In this document: in pieces, positions 37,888 through 46,450 of the stretch
Layout of the letters: every line of letters begins with the position of its first letter
How positions within the stretch are numbered: position 1 is the first letter of the stretch
Source: Hyphomicrobiales bacterium
GTDB taxonomy: Bacteria > Pseudomonadota > Alphaproteobacteria > Rhizobiales > JACESI01
Assembly (NCBI GenBank): GCA_039989895.1
Contig: JBDXGY010000002.1
Location: 181,922-245,921, forward strand
Length of the DNA stretch: 64,000 nt
Reading direction: 5' to 3'
Position numbers and translations under genes: made by a program
The notes under the pieces: generated by a model
Told to the model about the DNA's origin: nothing
What the model saw: only the letters and a program-made list of their open reading frames with translations
Database searches by the model: none

Positions 37888-38658
37888 ATGACTTCACTCA
37901 ACATTCACCAGTTCATGTGCCGCTCAGACAATTATGGCGTTCTTATTCATGATGAAAGCGCGGGCACGACCGCCACCATTGACGCGCCAGAAGCTGCAGC
38001 CATAGAGGCCGCCTTATCAGAAACGGGCTGGACTTTAACTCATATTATTACAACACATCATCATTATGATCATGTGGAAGGCCACGAGGCCTTGAAGCAA
38101 AAATATGACTGTAAGGTCATTGCACCTGCGGCGGAGGCTTCAAAAATACCGGGTGTTGATGAGATGGTTAGTCAAGGTGATAGCTTTATGTTTGGCAACT
38201 TTAAAGTCGAGGTGATTGAGACGCCCGGCCACACTTTGGGGCAGGTGAATTATTTCATTCCCGATGCCAAAGTGGCTTTCACGGGGGATACGCTTTTTGC
38301 ACTTGGCTGTGGTCGAATATTTGAGGGAACACCAGCGCAAATGTGGTCTTCCATGCAAAAGCTAAAAGCCTTGCCGGCTGATACGGTGATTTATTGCGGG
38401 CATGAATATACGCTTTCTAATGCTAAATTTGCTGTATCGGTTGATCCTGATAATGCTGCTCTTGCCGCGCGATTGAAAGAGATTGAGGCGCTGCGGGCTG
38501 ATGATAAACCTACACTGCCCACCACCATGGCGCTTGAGCTTGAAACAAATCCCTTTTTGCGACCTGATGATGCTGCAATTCGTGCGCATCTTGATATGGC
38601 TGGCGCAAGTGATGAAGCGGTGTTTGCTGAAATTCGTCGCTTGAAAGATAATTTTTAA
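37888..38658 (+). CDS. gloB: Hydroxyacylglutathione hydrolase (glyoxalase II)
   Basis: A 256-residue metallo-beta-lactamase-fold enzyme that hydrolyses S-lactoylglutathione to lactate and glutathione. The metal motif T-H57-x-H59-x-D61-H62 is present (TTHHHYDHVEG), with further ligands in TPGHTLGQ, FTGDTLF and YCGHEYT. The C-terminal HAGH domain is complete. Its stop overlaps the start of the cupin gene (TAATG). Confidence 0.95.
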   Translation: MTSLNIHQFMCRSDNYGVLIHDESAGTTATIDAPEAAAIEAALSETGWTLTHIITTHHHYDHVEGHEALKQKYDCKVIAPAAEASKIPGVDEMVSQGDSFMFGNFKVEVIETPGHTLGQVNYFIPDAKVAFTGDTLFALGCGRIFEGTPAQMWSSMQKLKALPADTVIYCGHEYTLSNAKFAVSVDPDNAALAARLKEIEALRADDKPTLPTTMALELETNPFLRPDDAAIRAHLDMAGASDEAVFAEIRRLKDNF

Positions 38659-39116
38659 TGCTGGGTGTGAGTACCGAGACGCAATCGGCAAAAGACATCA
38701 TCCGACTTCTTGAATTGAAACCGCATCCTGAAGGGGGCTTTTATAAAGAGACCTTTCGCGATGGTGAGGGGGGTGAGCGTGGTCACTCAACGGCGATTTA
38801 TTATCTGTTGGAAGTTGGGGACTGTTCCGCGTGGCATCGGGTGAATGATGCTGTGGAAGTTTGGCACTATTATGCTGGGGCGCCACTGGCGTTGACAGTA
38901 TCGCCTGATGGTCATGATGCAGAAAGCCATCGGCTTGGTCCCAATATCGATTTTGGCGAACGCCCGCAGGTGGTTGTGCCGACAGGCTGGTGGCAGACAG
39001 CGGAAAGTCTGGGCGAATGGACGCTTGTGGGGTGCACGGTTGCGCCCGGCTTTGAATTTGCAGGCTTCGAAATGGCCCCGCCAGATTGGCGGCCGACCCC
39101 GCGCAAAGAATCTTGA
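38658..39116 (+). CDS. Cupin (DUF985) family protein
   Basis: A 152-residue cupin_5/DUF985 protein. Family features are LLELKPHPEGGFYKETFRD, TAIYYLLE, SAWHRVNDAVEVWHYYAGAPL and GWWQTAE. The fold is that of a small metal- or sugar-binding cupin, function unknown. The start codon shares one base with the gloB stop, so it is translationally coupled to it. Confidence 0.87.
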   Translation: MLGVSTETQSAKDIIRLLELKPHPEGGFYKETFRDGEGGERGHSTAIYYLLEVGDCSAWHRVNDAVEVWHYYAGAPLALTVSPDGHDAESHRLGPNIDFGERPQVVVPTGWWQTAESLGEWTLVGCTVAPGFEFAGFEMAPPDWRPTPRKES

Positions 39117-39118
39117 GG

Positions 39119-39979
39119 CTAAGATTTTTTTGCGATTATTTCTTTCGCCGCAAGCAAGGCACCGCTTGTGATCAACAAGCAGGCGAGAATGACTTGCCAT
39201 GTGAAGTTGCCATATCCAAAAGCAATCAAAAGTAGCGTCGATAAAAGCGGAGCGGCATAGCTGCCAACCCCAAGTAATTGGATATTGCCGCGCTTCATGC
39301 CTATATCCCATGTGTAAAAAGCAAGACCGACAGGTCCAAGACCAAGGCCGATAAGGGCAAGCCATTGGGTTGTTGTGTCAGGCCATTTTGTTGTTTCAAA
39401 AGCGAGATGGCAGAGCGCGGACAAAAGGGCGGTAGCCGCGCAAAAAGCAGTGACAATATCACTCGGTGTTTTAGCGAATTGGCGTGATAAAACAGAATAG
39501 AGTGCCCATATCAGAGCGCTAAGAAAGGCCGCGCCATAGCCGATGATATAATGGGTATCGAAGGTAAGGCCTGTGCCACGCTTCACCAGAAGAGCTGTGC
39601 CTGATAATCCCATGAGTGCGCCAATGAGATGAAACCAGCGCAACCGTTCGCCCGGTAACATCGCCGCCATTAAAACGATGAGAAGCGGCCATAAATATGC
39701 AATCAGGCTTGCTTCAACGGGCGGGGCATTTTTGAGGGCTGTGAAATAGAAAAAATGATAACCGAACAAGCCACCAACTCCTACTATCCAAACGGGAAGA
39801 GGCTGTTTGAACGCGCTGAAAGGGGTCTTTTTGATTATGCATAAAACCAAACCAACAAGGGTTGCGATGGTGAAGGTTAAGGCGGCGAGTTGAAAGGGTG
39901 GCACCATCCCGCTTGCGGCGGTCAGCAGTGCAAGGAGTGACCATAAAAAAACAGCAGTGAATCCGTAAAAGGTGGCCAT
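39119..39979 (-). CDS. DMT superfamily (EamA) transporter
   Basis: A 286-residue membrane protein with about ten hydrophobic segments in two EamA repeats. The NAPPVEASLIAYLWPLLIVLMAA segment recalls the YddG aromatic amino acid exporter branch. The substrate is not certain. It ends 2 bases from the convergent cupin gene. Confidence 0.82.
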   Translation of the reverse strand: MATFYGFTAVFLWSLLALLTAASGMVPPFQLAALTFTIATLVGLVLCIIKKTPFSAFKQPLPVWIVGVGGLFGYHFFYFTALKNAPPVEASLIAYLWPLLIVLMAAMLPGERLRWFHLIGALMGLSGTALLVKRGTGLTFDTHYIIGYGAAFLSALIWALYSVLSRQFAKTPSDIVTAFCAATALLSALCHLAFETTKWPDTTTQWLALIGLGLGPVGLAFYTWDIGMKRGNIQLLGVGSYAAPLLSTLLLIAFGYGNFTWQVILACLLITSGALLAAKEIIAKKS

Positions 39980-40030
39980 GGTTCGTTTGGTGTTTTGTGA
40001 AGCTCAAAATTTAAGGAAGATGATAACAAC

Positions 40031-40062
40031 AAAAAACCCTGACCGCTATGGTCAGGGTTTTT
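40031..40062 (-). terminator. Intrinsic terminator after phaB
   Basis: A perfect 9-base stem ACCCTGACC / GGTCAGGGT with a 5-base loop, with a run of As on one side and Ts on the other, so that it can work on both strands. It lies 25 bases after the phaB stop on the minus strand. Confidence 0.88.
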
Positions 40063-40086
40063 AAAGGGTCGTCAATTTTTGATGAC

Positions 40087-40818
40087 TTAGCCGTTGGCGA
40101 AATACTGGCCACCGTTGGCTGTGATCACTGAGCCTGTGATAAAGCCTGAATCGTCTGATGCGAGGAAGACAACGCAGCGTGCAATTTCTTCTGGTTCACC
40201 AAGACGACCAACAGGGATTTGCGGAATGATTTTTTCATTCAAAACTTTTTCAGGAATGGCGCGCACCATTTCTGTGCCGATGTAGCCCGGGCATACAACA
40301 TTGGCTGTAATGCCTTTGAAGGCGCCTTCTTGAGCGAGTGCTTTGGTAAAGCCGATGTCACCAGCTTTTGAGGCTGAATAGTTCACCTGACCGGCTTGGC
40401 CTTTTTGACCATTGATTGATGAGATGGTGATGACACGACCAAAACCGCGTTCGCGCATGCCCGGCCATATAGGGTGGGTCATGTTGAAAACACCATTGAG
40501 GTTCGTTCCAATAACTTCGTTCCATTGTTCTGGGGTCATCTTGTGGAACATGCCATCGCGGGTGATGCCGGCATTATTGACGAGAACGTCAATCGGGCCA
40601 AGATCAGCTTCAACTTGTGCGATGCCTTCTTTGCATGAATCATAATCGGCAACATTCCATTTGTAAGTCTTGATGCCTGTTTCTGCGGTGAAGGCTGCTG
40701 CCTTCTCATCATTGCCTGCATAGCTTGCCGCAACGTTGTAGCCTGCGTCTTTAAGGCCTTTTGCAATTGCAGCGCCAATGCCGCGTGTTCCGCCTGTTAC
40801 GAGTGCAACTCGTGCCAT
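40087..40818 (-). CDS. phaB: Acetoacetyl-CoA reductase
   Basis: A 243-residue short-chain dehydrogenase that makes (R)-3-hydroxybutyryl-CoA with NADPH for polyhydroxybutyrate. The cofactor motif is VTGGTRGIGAAIAKG, the NNAGITRDGMFHKM segment is typical of PhaB, and the catalytic SxnYxxxK site is in QVNYSASKAG. AGGAGAAG precedes the ATG. It follows phaA on the same strand after a terminator-like hairpin. Confidence 0.95.
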   Translation of the reverse strand: MARVALVTGGTRGIGAAIAKGLKDAGYNVAASYAGNDEKAAAFTAETGIKTYKWNVADYDSCKEGIAQVEADLGPIDVLVNNAGITRDGMFHKMTPEQWNEVIGTNLNGVFNMTHPIWPGMRERGFGRVITISSINGQKGQAGQVNYSASKAGDIGFTKALAQEGAFKGITANVVCPGYIGTEMVRAIPEKVLNEKIIPQIPVGRLGEPEEIARCVVFLASDDSGFITGSVITANGGQYFANG

Positions 40819-40845
40819 ATCTTCTTCTCCTATTTATAAATAAAT

Positions 40846-40867
40846 AAGGGCACCAGATGGTGCCCTT
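40846..40867 (-). terminator. Hairpin between phaA and phaB
   Basis: A perfect 10-base stem AAGGGCACCA / TGGTGCCCTT with a 2-base central loop lies between the phaA stop and the phaB start. On the minus strand a T-rich stretch follows. It is likely to end or reduce transcription from phaA into phaB. Confidence 0.75.
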
Positions 40868-40876
40868 TTAAAACTC

Positions 40877-42055
40877 TTAGCGCTCGACTGTGAGAGCAAC
40901 GCCCATGCCGCCGCCGATGCACAATGTAGCAAGACCTTTTTTCGCATCGCGCTTTTGCATTTCGTGCAAGAGCGTTACGAAAACACGGCAACCAGATGCG
41001 CCGATTGGGTGACCGATGGCGATAGCGCCGCCGTTTACATTGACCATGTCTGTGTCCCAGCCGAGGCCTTGGTTCACGGCACAGGCTTGTGCTGCAAAAG
41101 CCTCATTGGCTTCAACAAGGTCAAGATCACCAATAGACCAGCCCGCTTTATCAAGCGCTTTTTTGGAGGCTGGAATTGGGCCCGTACCCATGATTTTAGG
41201 ATCAACACCGGCAATCGCCCAAGAGGCGATGCGGGCAAGGGGTGTGAGGCCGCGTTTTTCTGCTTCAGATGCTTTCATCAAAACAACGGCTGCTGCGCCA
41301 TCATTGAGGCCAGAGGCATTGGCCGCTGTCACGGTGCCTTCTTTATCAAAAGCGGGACGTGGTTTTTTGATTGCGTCGAGTGTTGCGCCAATACGAATAT
41401 ATTCGTCTTGGTCGACAATTGTTTCGCCCTTGCGGGTCTTGATTGTGAAAGGAATGATTTCGTCTTTGAACTTGCCAGCCTTTTGTGCAGCTTCCGCTTT
41501 GTTTTGCGACTGAAGGGCAAATTCATCTTGCTGGTCGCGGCTGATTTGGAATTCTTTGGCAACATTTTCAGCGGTGGTGCCCATGTGGTAGCCGTTGAAG
41601 GCATCCCAAAGACCATCTTTGATCATGCTGTCGATCATTTTGTAATCGCCCATTTTAACGCCTGAACGTAGGTGCTGAACGTGGGGAGATAAAGACATGT
41701 TTTCTTGACCGCCAGCGATCACGATATTCGCGTCACCAGATGCAATTTGTTGCATGCCGATGGCAACCGCGCGAAGGCCAGAGCCACACACTTGGTTCAT
41801 ACCCCAAGCTGTTGTCTCAATAGGAAGGCCAGCATTGATGGAAGCTTGACGAGCTGGGTTTTGGCCAGCACCGGCTGTCAGAACCTGACCGAGGATGACT
41901 TCATCCACATTGCCGCCCTCAATGCCTGCGCGTTCAAGAACGCCAGAAATAACGGCAGCACCCAGATCGTGGGCCGGTGTTGCGGCAAATGCGCCGTTGA
42001 ATGAACCCACGGCTGTACGCCCTGCACTTACAATTACAATATCATCTGAACTCAT
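40877..42055 (-). CDS. phaA: Acetyl-CoA acetyltransferase (thiolase)
   Basis: A 392-residue biosynthetic thiolase that condenses two acetyl-CoA to acetoacetyl-CoA. The nucleophile is C90 ([13 protein letters not shown]); the second active-site parts are [15 protein letters not shown] and the CIGGGMG cysteine near the C-terminus. AAGGGAG precedes the ATG. It sits divergent from phaR, with a perfect palindrome 26 bases upstream of its start. No PHA synthase gene lies in the window. Confidence 0.96.
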   Translation of the reverse strand: MSSDDIVIVSAGRTAVGSFNGAFAATPAHDLGAAVISGVLERAGIEGGNVDEVILGQVLTAGAGQNPARQASINAGLPIETTAWGMNQVCGSGLRAVAIGMQQIASGDANIVIAGGQENMSLSPHVQHLRSGVKMGDYKMIDSMIKDGLWDAFNGYHMGTTAENVAKEFQISRDQQDEFALQSQNKAEAAQKAGKFKDEIIPFTIKTRKGETIVDQDEYIRIGATLDAIKKPRPAFDKEGTVTAANASGLNDGAAAVVLMKASEAEKRGLTPLARIASWAIAGVDPKIMGTGPIPASKKALDKAGWSIGDLDLVEANEAFAAQACAVNQGLGWDTDMVNVNGGAIAIGHPIGASGCRVFVTLLHEMQKRDAKKGLATLCIGGGMGVALTVER

Positions 42056-42080
42056 AGAGCTCCCTTTCTATCTCAGTATG

Positions 42081-42101
42081 AAATGCTGCACTGCAGCATT
42101 T
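42081..42101. promoter_or_regulatory. Probable PhaR operator (perfect palindrome)
   Basis: A 21-base perfect palindrome with arms AAATGCTGCA and TGCAGCATTT around a central C lies 26 bases upstream of the phaA start in the phaA-phaR spacer. It contains CTGC-ACT-GCAG, which fits the CTGC-N3-4-GCAG motif reported for the Paracoccus PhaR repressor. I infer that PhaR represses phaA here. Confidence 0.65.
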
Positions 42102-42135
42102 GTTGAAATTTCTTTAATAGTCTTAATTAAAAAAA

Positions 42136-42179
42136 GCAAATGCTAACTGGCATTAAAACCACTTTATCAGTTAATTTGC
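42136..42179. promoter_or_regulatory. Imperfect inverted repeat nearer phaR
   Basis: GCAAA-TGC-TAACTG (42136-42149) and CAGTTA-A-TTTGC (42168-42179) are inverted copies apart from a two-base insertion. They lie in the same spacer as the phaA palindrome, closer to phaR. They may belong to the phaR promoter. Confidence 0.3.
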
Positions 42180-42263
42180 TAAAGTGTATCGCAATATTGG
42201 TTGTACTAGGCGTGAAGAAAGGTATGATATTGAAACATATTTATCTAAGTTTTTGGAAGTGTC

Positions 42264-42857
42264 ATGGCTAAAGCACCTGAGAGAATAATAATCAAAAAAT
42301 ACGCCAATCGGCGACTTTATAATACGGGTACAAGCACTTATGTAACCTTGGAAGACTTGGCAGTCATGGTGAAAGATGAGGAAGATTTCATCGTTATTGA
42401 CGCAAAAACAAGTGATGACATTACCCGGTCAGTTCTGACACAAATTATTTTTGAGCAGGAAGCCAAGGGTCAAACTCTTTTGCCCGTTAAATTTTTGCGC
42501 AATCTTATCCAAGTTTACGGGGATAGTGTGCAGACAATCGTGCCAAGCTATCTTGAACACTCAATGGAATCCTTTCGCGAGCAACAAGATAAATTCCGTG
42601 AGCAGATAGCGACTGGCTTCGCGCCCGCAACTGGTCTTGAGATGATTAGCGAACAAACAAAACGCAATACTGAAATATTTCAAAATGCGATGAGTATGTT
42701 TATGCCGTTTGGTGGTCTTGCAAAGAAAGATGATGATGAGGGCGAAAATCAAAAGCCTGCTTCACAATCAGCGCAAGCGGATGATGTCGATCTGGATAAG
42801 ATGAAAAAGCAACTGGCAGAAATGCAGGCGCAAATTAAAGCGCTCGATAAAGGCTAA
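42264..42857 (+). CDS. phaR: Polyhydroxyalkanoate synthesis repressor PhaR
   Basis: A 197-residue regulator. The DNA-binding PHB_acc_N domain is plain (IIIKKYANRRLYNTGTSTYV, about residues 6-60), followed by the PHB_acc domain (LLPVKFLRNLIQVYGDSVQTIVPSYLE). A charged tail ends in a coiled-coil-like helix. PhaR binds PHB granules and DNA and represses phasin and other PHB genes. It is divergent from phaA. Confidence 0.93.
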   Translation: MAKAPERIIIKKYANRRLYNTGTSTYVTLEDLAVMVKDEEDFIVIDAKTSDDITRSVLTQIIFEQEAKGQTLLPVKFLRNLIQVYGDSVQTIVPSYLEHSMESFREQQDKFREQIATGFAPATGLEMISEQTKRNTEIFQNAMSMFMPFGGLAKKDDDEGENQKPASQSAQADDVDLDKMKKQLAEMQAQIKALDKG

Positions 42858-42921
42858 TTAAGAGCCATATCAAGTAATTGGCATTTGGCATGCCACTTGC
42901 GAGACCTTATCTGAAAGCAGA

Positions 42922-42943
42922 CGAGACACGATAGAATGTCTCG
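42922..42943. promoter_or_regulatory. CGAGACA inverted repeat upstream of an orphan gene
   Basis: CGAGACA (42922-42928) and TGTCTCG (42937-42943) form a perfect 7-base inverted repeat with an 8-base spacer. A third CGAGAC copy lies at 42900-42905. The repeat is 28 bases before the ATG at 42971 and has no T run, so an operator or leader hairpin is more likely than a terminator. Confidence 0.4.
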
Positions 42944-42970
42944 CGATAAAACAGATTGGGACCATCCGTG

Positions 42971-43291
42971 ATGCAAATTGTATCAAAATGGCACAACATC
43001 GGTGCAACGCAACATACGACAACAAGACGTATTGAACGTCTTTCGCGTGCCTCTAAGGCAAAAACGAACCGCCCAGAGGTGCGTTCTCAAAAGCCCCTTG
43101 CTGCGGCATCATTCGGAATTGAAGGCCATTCATTGATAGCGACTCAAGTTGTCGCTACCCGTTTTGCTGATACTTTTGATTTATCCTATGAGGCAAGTAA
43201 TTCTATAGCTGGTGCTGAAGCCTATGGTGCTGCGCTGGACCGAAAAATACACCGTATGGATCATGGTAGCTTCTATCAAGAAGCGGTTTAA
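42971..43291 (+). CDS. Hypothetical protein, about 106 residues
   Basis: I do not recognise this gene. The product is basic at the N-terminus (TTTRRIERLSRASKAK), without signal peptide or membrane helix, and ends with a more conserved-looking part (AYGAALDRKIHRMDHGSFYQ). The ATG at 42971 is preferred to a TTG at 42956. It follows phaR by 113 bases with an inverted repeat in its leader, and is convergent with the gamma-glutamyltransferase gene. It could be a real small gene or a chance frame. Confidence 0.45.
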   Translation: MQIVSKWHNIGATQHTTTRRIERLSRASKAKTNRPEVRSQKPLAAASFGIEGHSLIATQVVATRFADTFDLSYEASNSIAGAEAYGAALDRKIHRMDHGSFYQEAV

Positions 43292-43310
43292 GCTGACCCA
43301 TTGGTTATAT

Positions 43311-43332
43311 GGGTGTGATTAAAAGCGCACCC
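43311..43332. terminator. Possible bidirectional terminator
   Basis: GGGTGTG / CGCACCC (one G-T pair, 8-base loop) lies between the convergent orphan gene and the gamma-glutamyltransferase gene. The flanking T content is moderate only. Confidence 0.35.
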
Positions 43333-43336
43333 TATT

Positions 43337-44926
43337 CTAATATCCTAGTGCACAGCCGTCTTTGCGTGGGTCCGAACCAGCAATCAAAACACCGCTTTCA
43401 TGGTTGAGTTCGATGATCTGGCCGCCGCCGTGCGGGGATGATGTCCAGCCAACTGGATGACCTTTTGCCTTCAATCCGTCAAACACATCTTGTCCAAGCG
43501 TTGGCTCTAGTTCAATCACGCCATTATCATTCCAAAAAATGCGTGCGCTATCGAGAGCTTCTTGCGGATCCATGCCATAGTCAAACATATTGGTCATGAC
43601 ATGGGTGTGACCGGTGGGCTGATATTGTCCACCCATCACGCCAAAGCAGCGTGTTGGCTTGCCGTTTTCCAAGGCCATGGCAGGTATGATCGTGTGAAGC
43701 GGGCGCTTGCCGCCTTCTATTGTGTTCGGGTGACCCGGTTGAACAACAAAGCCTCCGCCACGGTTTTGCAGCGTGATGCCGGTTTTTTTGGTGACGATGC
43801 CGGAGCCGAAGCCTTTGAAAATTGAATTAATCAGCGACAGCGCCATGCCGTCTTTGTCGACACAACTTAGATAGATTGTATCGCTTTGCTTGCGTGGGTC
43901 TGGAGAAGGCAACGTTTCATTGCGCCTTGTCGGGTCGATTGTGGTCGATAGTCCGGCTGCAAATGCTTTATCTATCAAGGCTTCAACAGATACTTGCATG
44001 GTTGTCGCATCGGCAATTTGTGCATCACGAATGGCGTACCCAATGCGGGAAGCTTCCATTTCCAGGTGAAACCGCTCAGCGCCATGTGGGTCAAGGCAGC
44101 TGAGATCAAAGCGTTCCAGAAGATTCAAAATGATCTGGGCCGTGATGCCGGTGCCATTTGGTGGCAATTCGGCAAGGCCAATATCGCGGTATGTCGATAT
44201 GACAGGCGTTACAACATCTGCGCTCATTGCCGCCATGTCTTCTTCACTCATCACTCCGCCACGGGTTTTGAGTTCTGAAACGATATCAGCTGCAACCTCG
44301 CCTTCATAAAAGCCTTTAGCGCCTTTTTTCGCGATGATTTTTAATGTAGCAGCAAGAGCTGGTAGTTTGTGAATCGTGCCCATTTTAGGCGCGCGACCAT
44401 TGACTAGATATTGGTTTGATGCAGAATTTTGTCGGGTTAATTTTCCCACTTCATCATGCCAATCAGACCAGACACGAGGCGCAACGGGCACACCGTCTTC
44501 TGCGGCTGCGATCGCCGGCTGTAAGGCTTCTTCAAGGCCAATGGTGCCATGGCTTGCCAGTAAGCTTTCCCAGCATTTTACAACACCTGGTACGGTGACG
44601 GCATGGGGAGAATTCAGATCCATAGCGTTCATGCCTTGTGCCATCAACATCTCTGTTGAAAGAGCATTGGCAGCGCGGCCTGATGAATTTAGGCCATAGA
44701 GGGGTTCACCTGGTTTTGCAATCATGGCAAAACCATCACCTCCAATAGACGTCATGGCCGGCTCGACCACGGCCAGAACGGCAGCTGCAGTTACGCCTGC
44801 ATCTACGGCATTACCGCCACGGCGCAAAACAGCAATTCCGGCTTCGGTCGCAAGAGGATGCGATGTTGCAAGGGCTGCATTTGCCGCATAGATGGGCGAT
44901 CGTTTTGGTTCATGAAAGTCGCGCAT
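43337..44926 (-). CDS. Gamma-glutamyltransferase family protein
   Basis: A 529-residue Ntn-hydrolase of the gamma-glutamyltransferase family. The N-terminal segment SHPLATEAGIAVLRRGGNAVDAGVTAAAVLAVVEP is typical, and the self-cleaving threonine should be in SDTIYLSCVDKDGMALSLINS. No signal peptide is seen, so it is probably cytoplasmic, of the YwrD-like branch. The family acts on glutathione or other gamma-glutamyl compounds; the substrate here is not certain. The start at 44926 (MRDFHEPKRS) matches the common N-terminus; 44956 is upstream in frame. Confidence 0.87.
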   Translation of the reverse strand: MRDFHEPKRSPIYAANAALATSHPLATEAGIAVLRRGGNAVDAGVTAAAVLAVVEPAMTSIGGDGFAMIAKPGEPLYGLNSSGRAANALSTEMLMAQGMNAMDLNSPHAVTVPGVVKCWESLLASHGTIGLEEALQPAIAAAEDGVPVAPRVWSDWHDEVGKLTRQNSASNQYLVNGRAPKMGTIHKLPALAATLKIIAKKGAKGFYEGEVAADIVSELKTRGGVMSEEDMAAMSADVVTPVISTYRDIGLAELPPNGTGITAQIILNLLERFDLSCLDPHGAERFHLEMEASRIGYAIRDAQIADATTMQVSVEALIDKAFAAGLSTTIDPTRRNETLPSPDPRKQSDTIYLSCVDKDGMALSLINSIFKGFGSGIVTKKTGITLQNRGGGFVVQPGHPNTIEGGKRPLHTIIPAMALENGKPTRCFGVMGGQYQPTGHTHVMTNMFDYGMDPQEALDSARIFWNDNGVIELEPTLGQDVFDGLKAKGHPVGWTSSPHGGGQIIELNHESGVLIAGSDPRKDGCALGY

Positions 44927-44984
44927 TCGGTATATCCGGCGAATAGAGTGGTTCAAAGACGTAGTTTAATAATAACAACTTGAA

Positions 44985-44999
44985 GCATCCATTGGATGC
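44985..44999. promoter_or_regulatory. Palindrome in the GGT / HbpS-like spacer
   Basis: GCATCCA-T-TGGATGC is a perfect 15-base palindrome about 59 bases upstream of the gamma-glutamyltransferase start and 112 bases upstream of the HbpS-like gene. Its form suits a dimeric regulator. The spacer contains nothing else obvious. Confidence 0.4.
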
Positions 45000-45110
45000 A
45001 CCCAATTTGGAATAAGAGTTGTGCTTATTTGTTCTAAGCGATCTCTTGTAGTCGTACAACAACATGCTTAATAAGAAACGACAATCTTTCTCTTATCAGG
45101 AATAATAAAA

Positions 45111-45539
45111 ATGACAGATGTGACGCTAGCACAAGCTAATGTAATTATTGAAAATGCACTTAAAAAAGGTGAAGAGATGGGCTTTAAGCCGCTCACTGTT
45201 GCGGTGCTTGATTCTGGTGGGCATCTAAAAGCGCTGGCTCGCGCAGATGGCGCATCAACAATGCGCCCAGAAATGGCGGCAGGTAAAGCTTATGGCTGCA
45301 TCGCGCTAGGTGTTGGTGGACGTTGGATCAATCAAAACGGAATTGATCGCGGCCACTTTATGGACGGCGTTGTTGCGCTATCTGGCGGCAAGGTTCTGCC
45401 TGTTCCCGGTGGTGTATTGATTAAAGATGGCGGCGAGATCATAGGCGCGGTTGGTATCACTGGCGATACATCGGATAATGATGAGGCAGCAGCTGTCGCA
45501 GGCGTTGAGGCTGCAAACCTTACGCCTGATGTTGGTTAG
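45111..45539 (+). CDS. GlcG/HbpS family haem-binding-like protein
   Basis: A 142-residue single-domain protein of the GlcG/HbpS family. The family plan is clear: TVAVLDSGGHLKALARADGAS, PEMAAGKAYGCIALG, and the Gly-rich VPGGVLIKDGGEIIGAVGITGDTSDNDEAAAVAG. HbpS of Streptomyces binds haem, but GlcG-type proteins occur in many metabolic operons with unclear roles. No signal peptide is seen. AGGA lies at a short distance before the ATG. Confidence 0.85.
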   Translation: MTDVTLAQANVIIENALKKGEEMGFKPLTVAVLDSGGHLKALARADGASTMRPEMAAGKAYGCIALGVGGRWINQNGIDRGHFMDGVVALSGGKVLPVPGGVLIKDGGEIIGAVGITGDTSDNDEAAAVAGVEAANLTPDVG

Positions 45540-45559
45540 ATACTGATATTATTTAAATG

Positions 45560-45970
45560 TTAGCTGCCGAGGGTCACATCGCGCGAAGCAACGCGGATAG
45601 AGATTGAATAACCGGCAATGACATCAAGCAGTGCGACCATCAGGCAGATAAAATAGGTGGTGGTCGCGGCCGCTGGGTCAACAATAAACTGAATCAGATA
45701 AATGATAAAAACCAACGTCGATAGCAAGTGATCGATGATAGTTGAACGTGCTGTACGGGTTGCTTTTAATATTTCAATGAAAAGCAGGCTAAGCGCGATG
45801 GTGACAATCATGCCCCCGCGTGTGAGCGAAAAAGTCGCGCCGGAGATCATGTCGAAGCGAAAAATTTCTCCAGACCATATCTCGCCGAGGCTACTAATAA
45901 TGCCTAAACTGAAGGCGTTATAGATAAGAAGTGGTAGGATAAGCAGGGGAAAGTTGCGGATAAGGGCCAT
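45560..45970 (-). CDS. Four-helix membrane protein, function unknown
   Basis: A 136-residue protein with about four hydrophobic segments (residues 6-25, 50-66, 83-98 and 104-124). I recognise no functional motif. The protein begins MALIRNFPLLILPLLIYNAF with the first helix at the N-terminus. It is convergent with the HbpS-like gene and lies downstream of rpmF on the same strand, separated by a terminator. Confidence 0.7.
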   Translation of the reverse strand: MALIRNFPLLILPLLIYNAFSLGIISSLGEIWSGEIFRFDMISGATFSLTRGGMIVTIALSLLFIEILKATRTARSTIIDHLLSTLVFIIYLIQFIVDPAAATTTYFICLMVALLDVIAGYSISIRVASRDVTLGS

Positions 45971-46032
45971 TTTTTTCCTCGATTTAGAATCAGATTTATA
46001 TTTTAACTGCCTTGTTTGCAGAACAAAAGAGC

Positions 46033-46064
46033 AAAAAAAAAGGCCAGCTTACAGCTGACCTTTT
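46033..46064 (-). terminator. Intrinsic terminator after rpmF
   Basis: On the minus strand an 8-base stem GGTCAGCT / AGCTGGCC (one G-T pair) with a 3-base loop is followed by a run of nine Ts. It lies 20 bases after the rpmF stop. Confidence 0.9.
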
Positions 46065-46083
46065 GTAAATTTATTTTTTCGAC

Positions 46084-46269
46084 TTAGATGTCGTCTTTTG
46101 GCTCAAGAATTTGACGTCCGCGGTACATGCCAGATTTCAGGTCAATGTGGTGTGGACGGCGTAATTCGCCAGAATCTTTGTCTTCGACATATGTCGGGTT
46201 TTTTAAGGCGTCTGTAGAACGACGGAACCCGCGTTTCATGCGCGAAATTTTACTTTTTGGAACTGCCAT
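46084..46269 (-). CDS. rpmF: 50S ribosomal protein L32
   Basis: A 61-residue L32 with the standard start [18 protein letters not shown] and the [20 protein letters not shown] segment. The four-cysteine zinc site of some L32 forms is absent, as is usual in alphaproteobacteria. GGAG precedes the ATG at 46269; a longer frame to 46305 is not needed. It lies upstream of mtgA in gene order, as in other members of this order. Confidence 0.97.
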   Translation of the reverse strand: MAVPKSKISRMKRGFRRSTDALKNPTYVEDKDSGELRRPHHIDLKSGMYRGRQILEPKDDI

Positions 46270-46450
46270 GTCGGTCTCCAGTGGTTTGGCTGGCCTGTTT
46301 CGCACTTGGAAACCGCATGAAACAGCGGTTGGCGTCTTGGCACAATATCAGTTAAGTGACGGGCTTATACAGTCAAAGCCACGCTTTGACCAGTGCAATA
46401 TCAGAAAAAATACATTCTGAAAATAGCCTTTTTTGTTTGTCGTATGCGTT

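Noticed and set aside
38787-39365. A minus-strand frame opposite the cupin gene running into the exporter
   Set aside because: It overlaps two well-supported genes and reads as low-quality protein rich in Cys, Arg and Trp.
40955-41665. A 236-codon plus-strand frame opposite phaA
   Set aside because: phaA is complete on the other strand with all active-site motifs; the antisense product has no family features.
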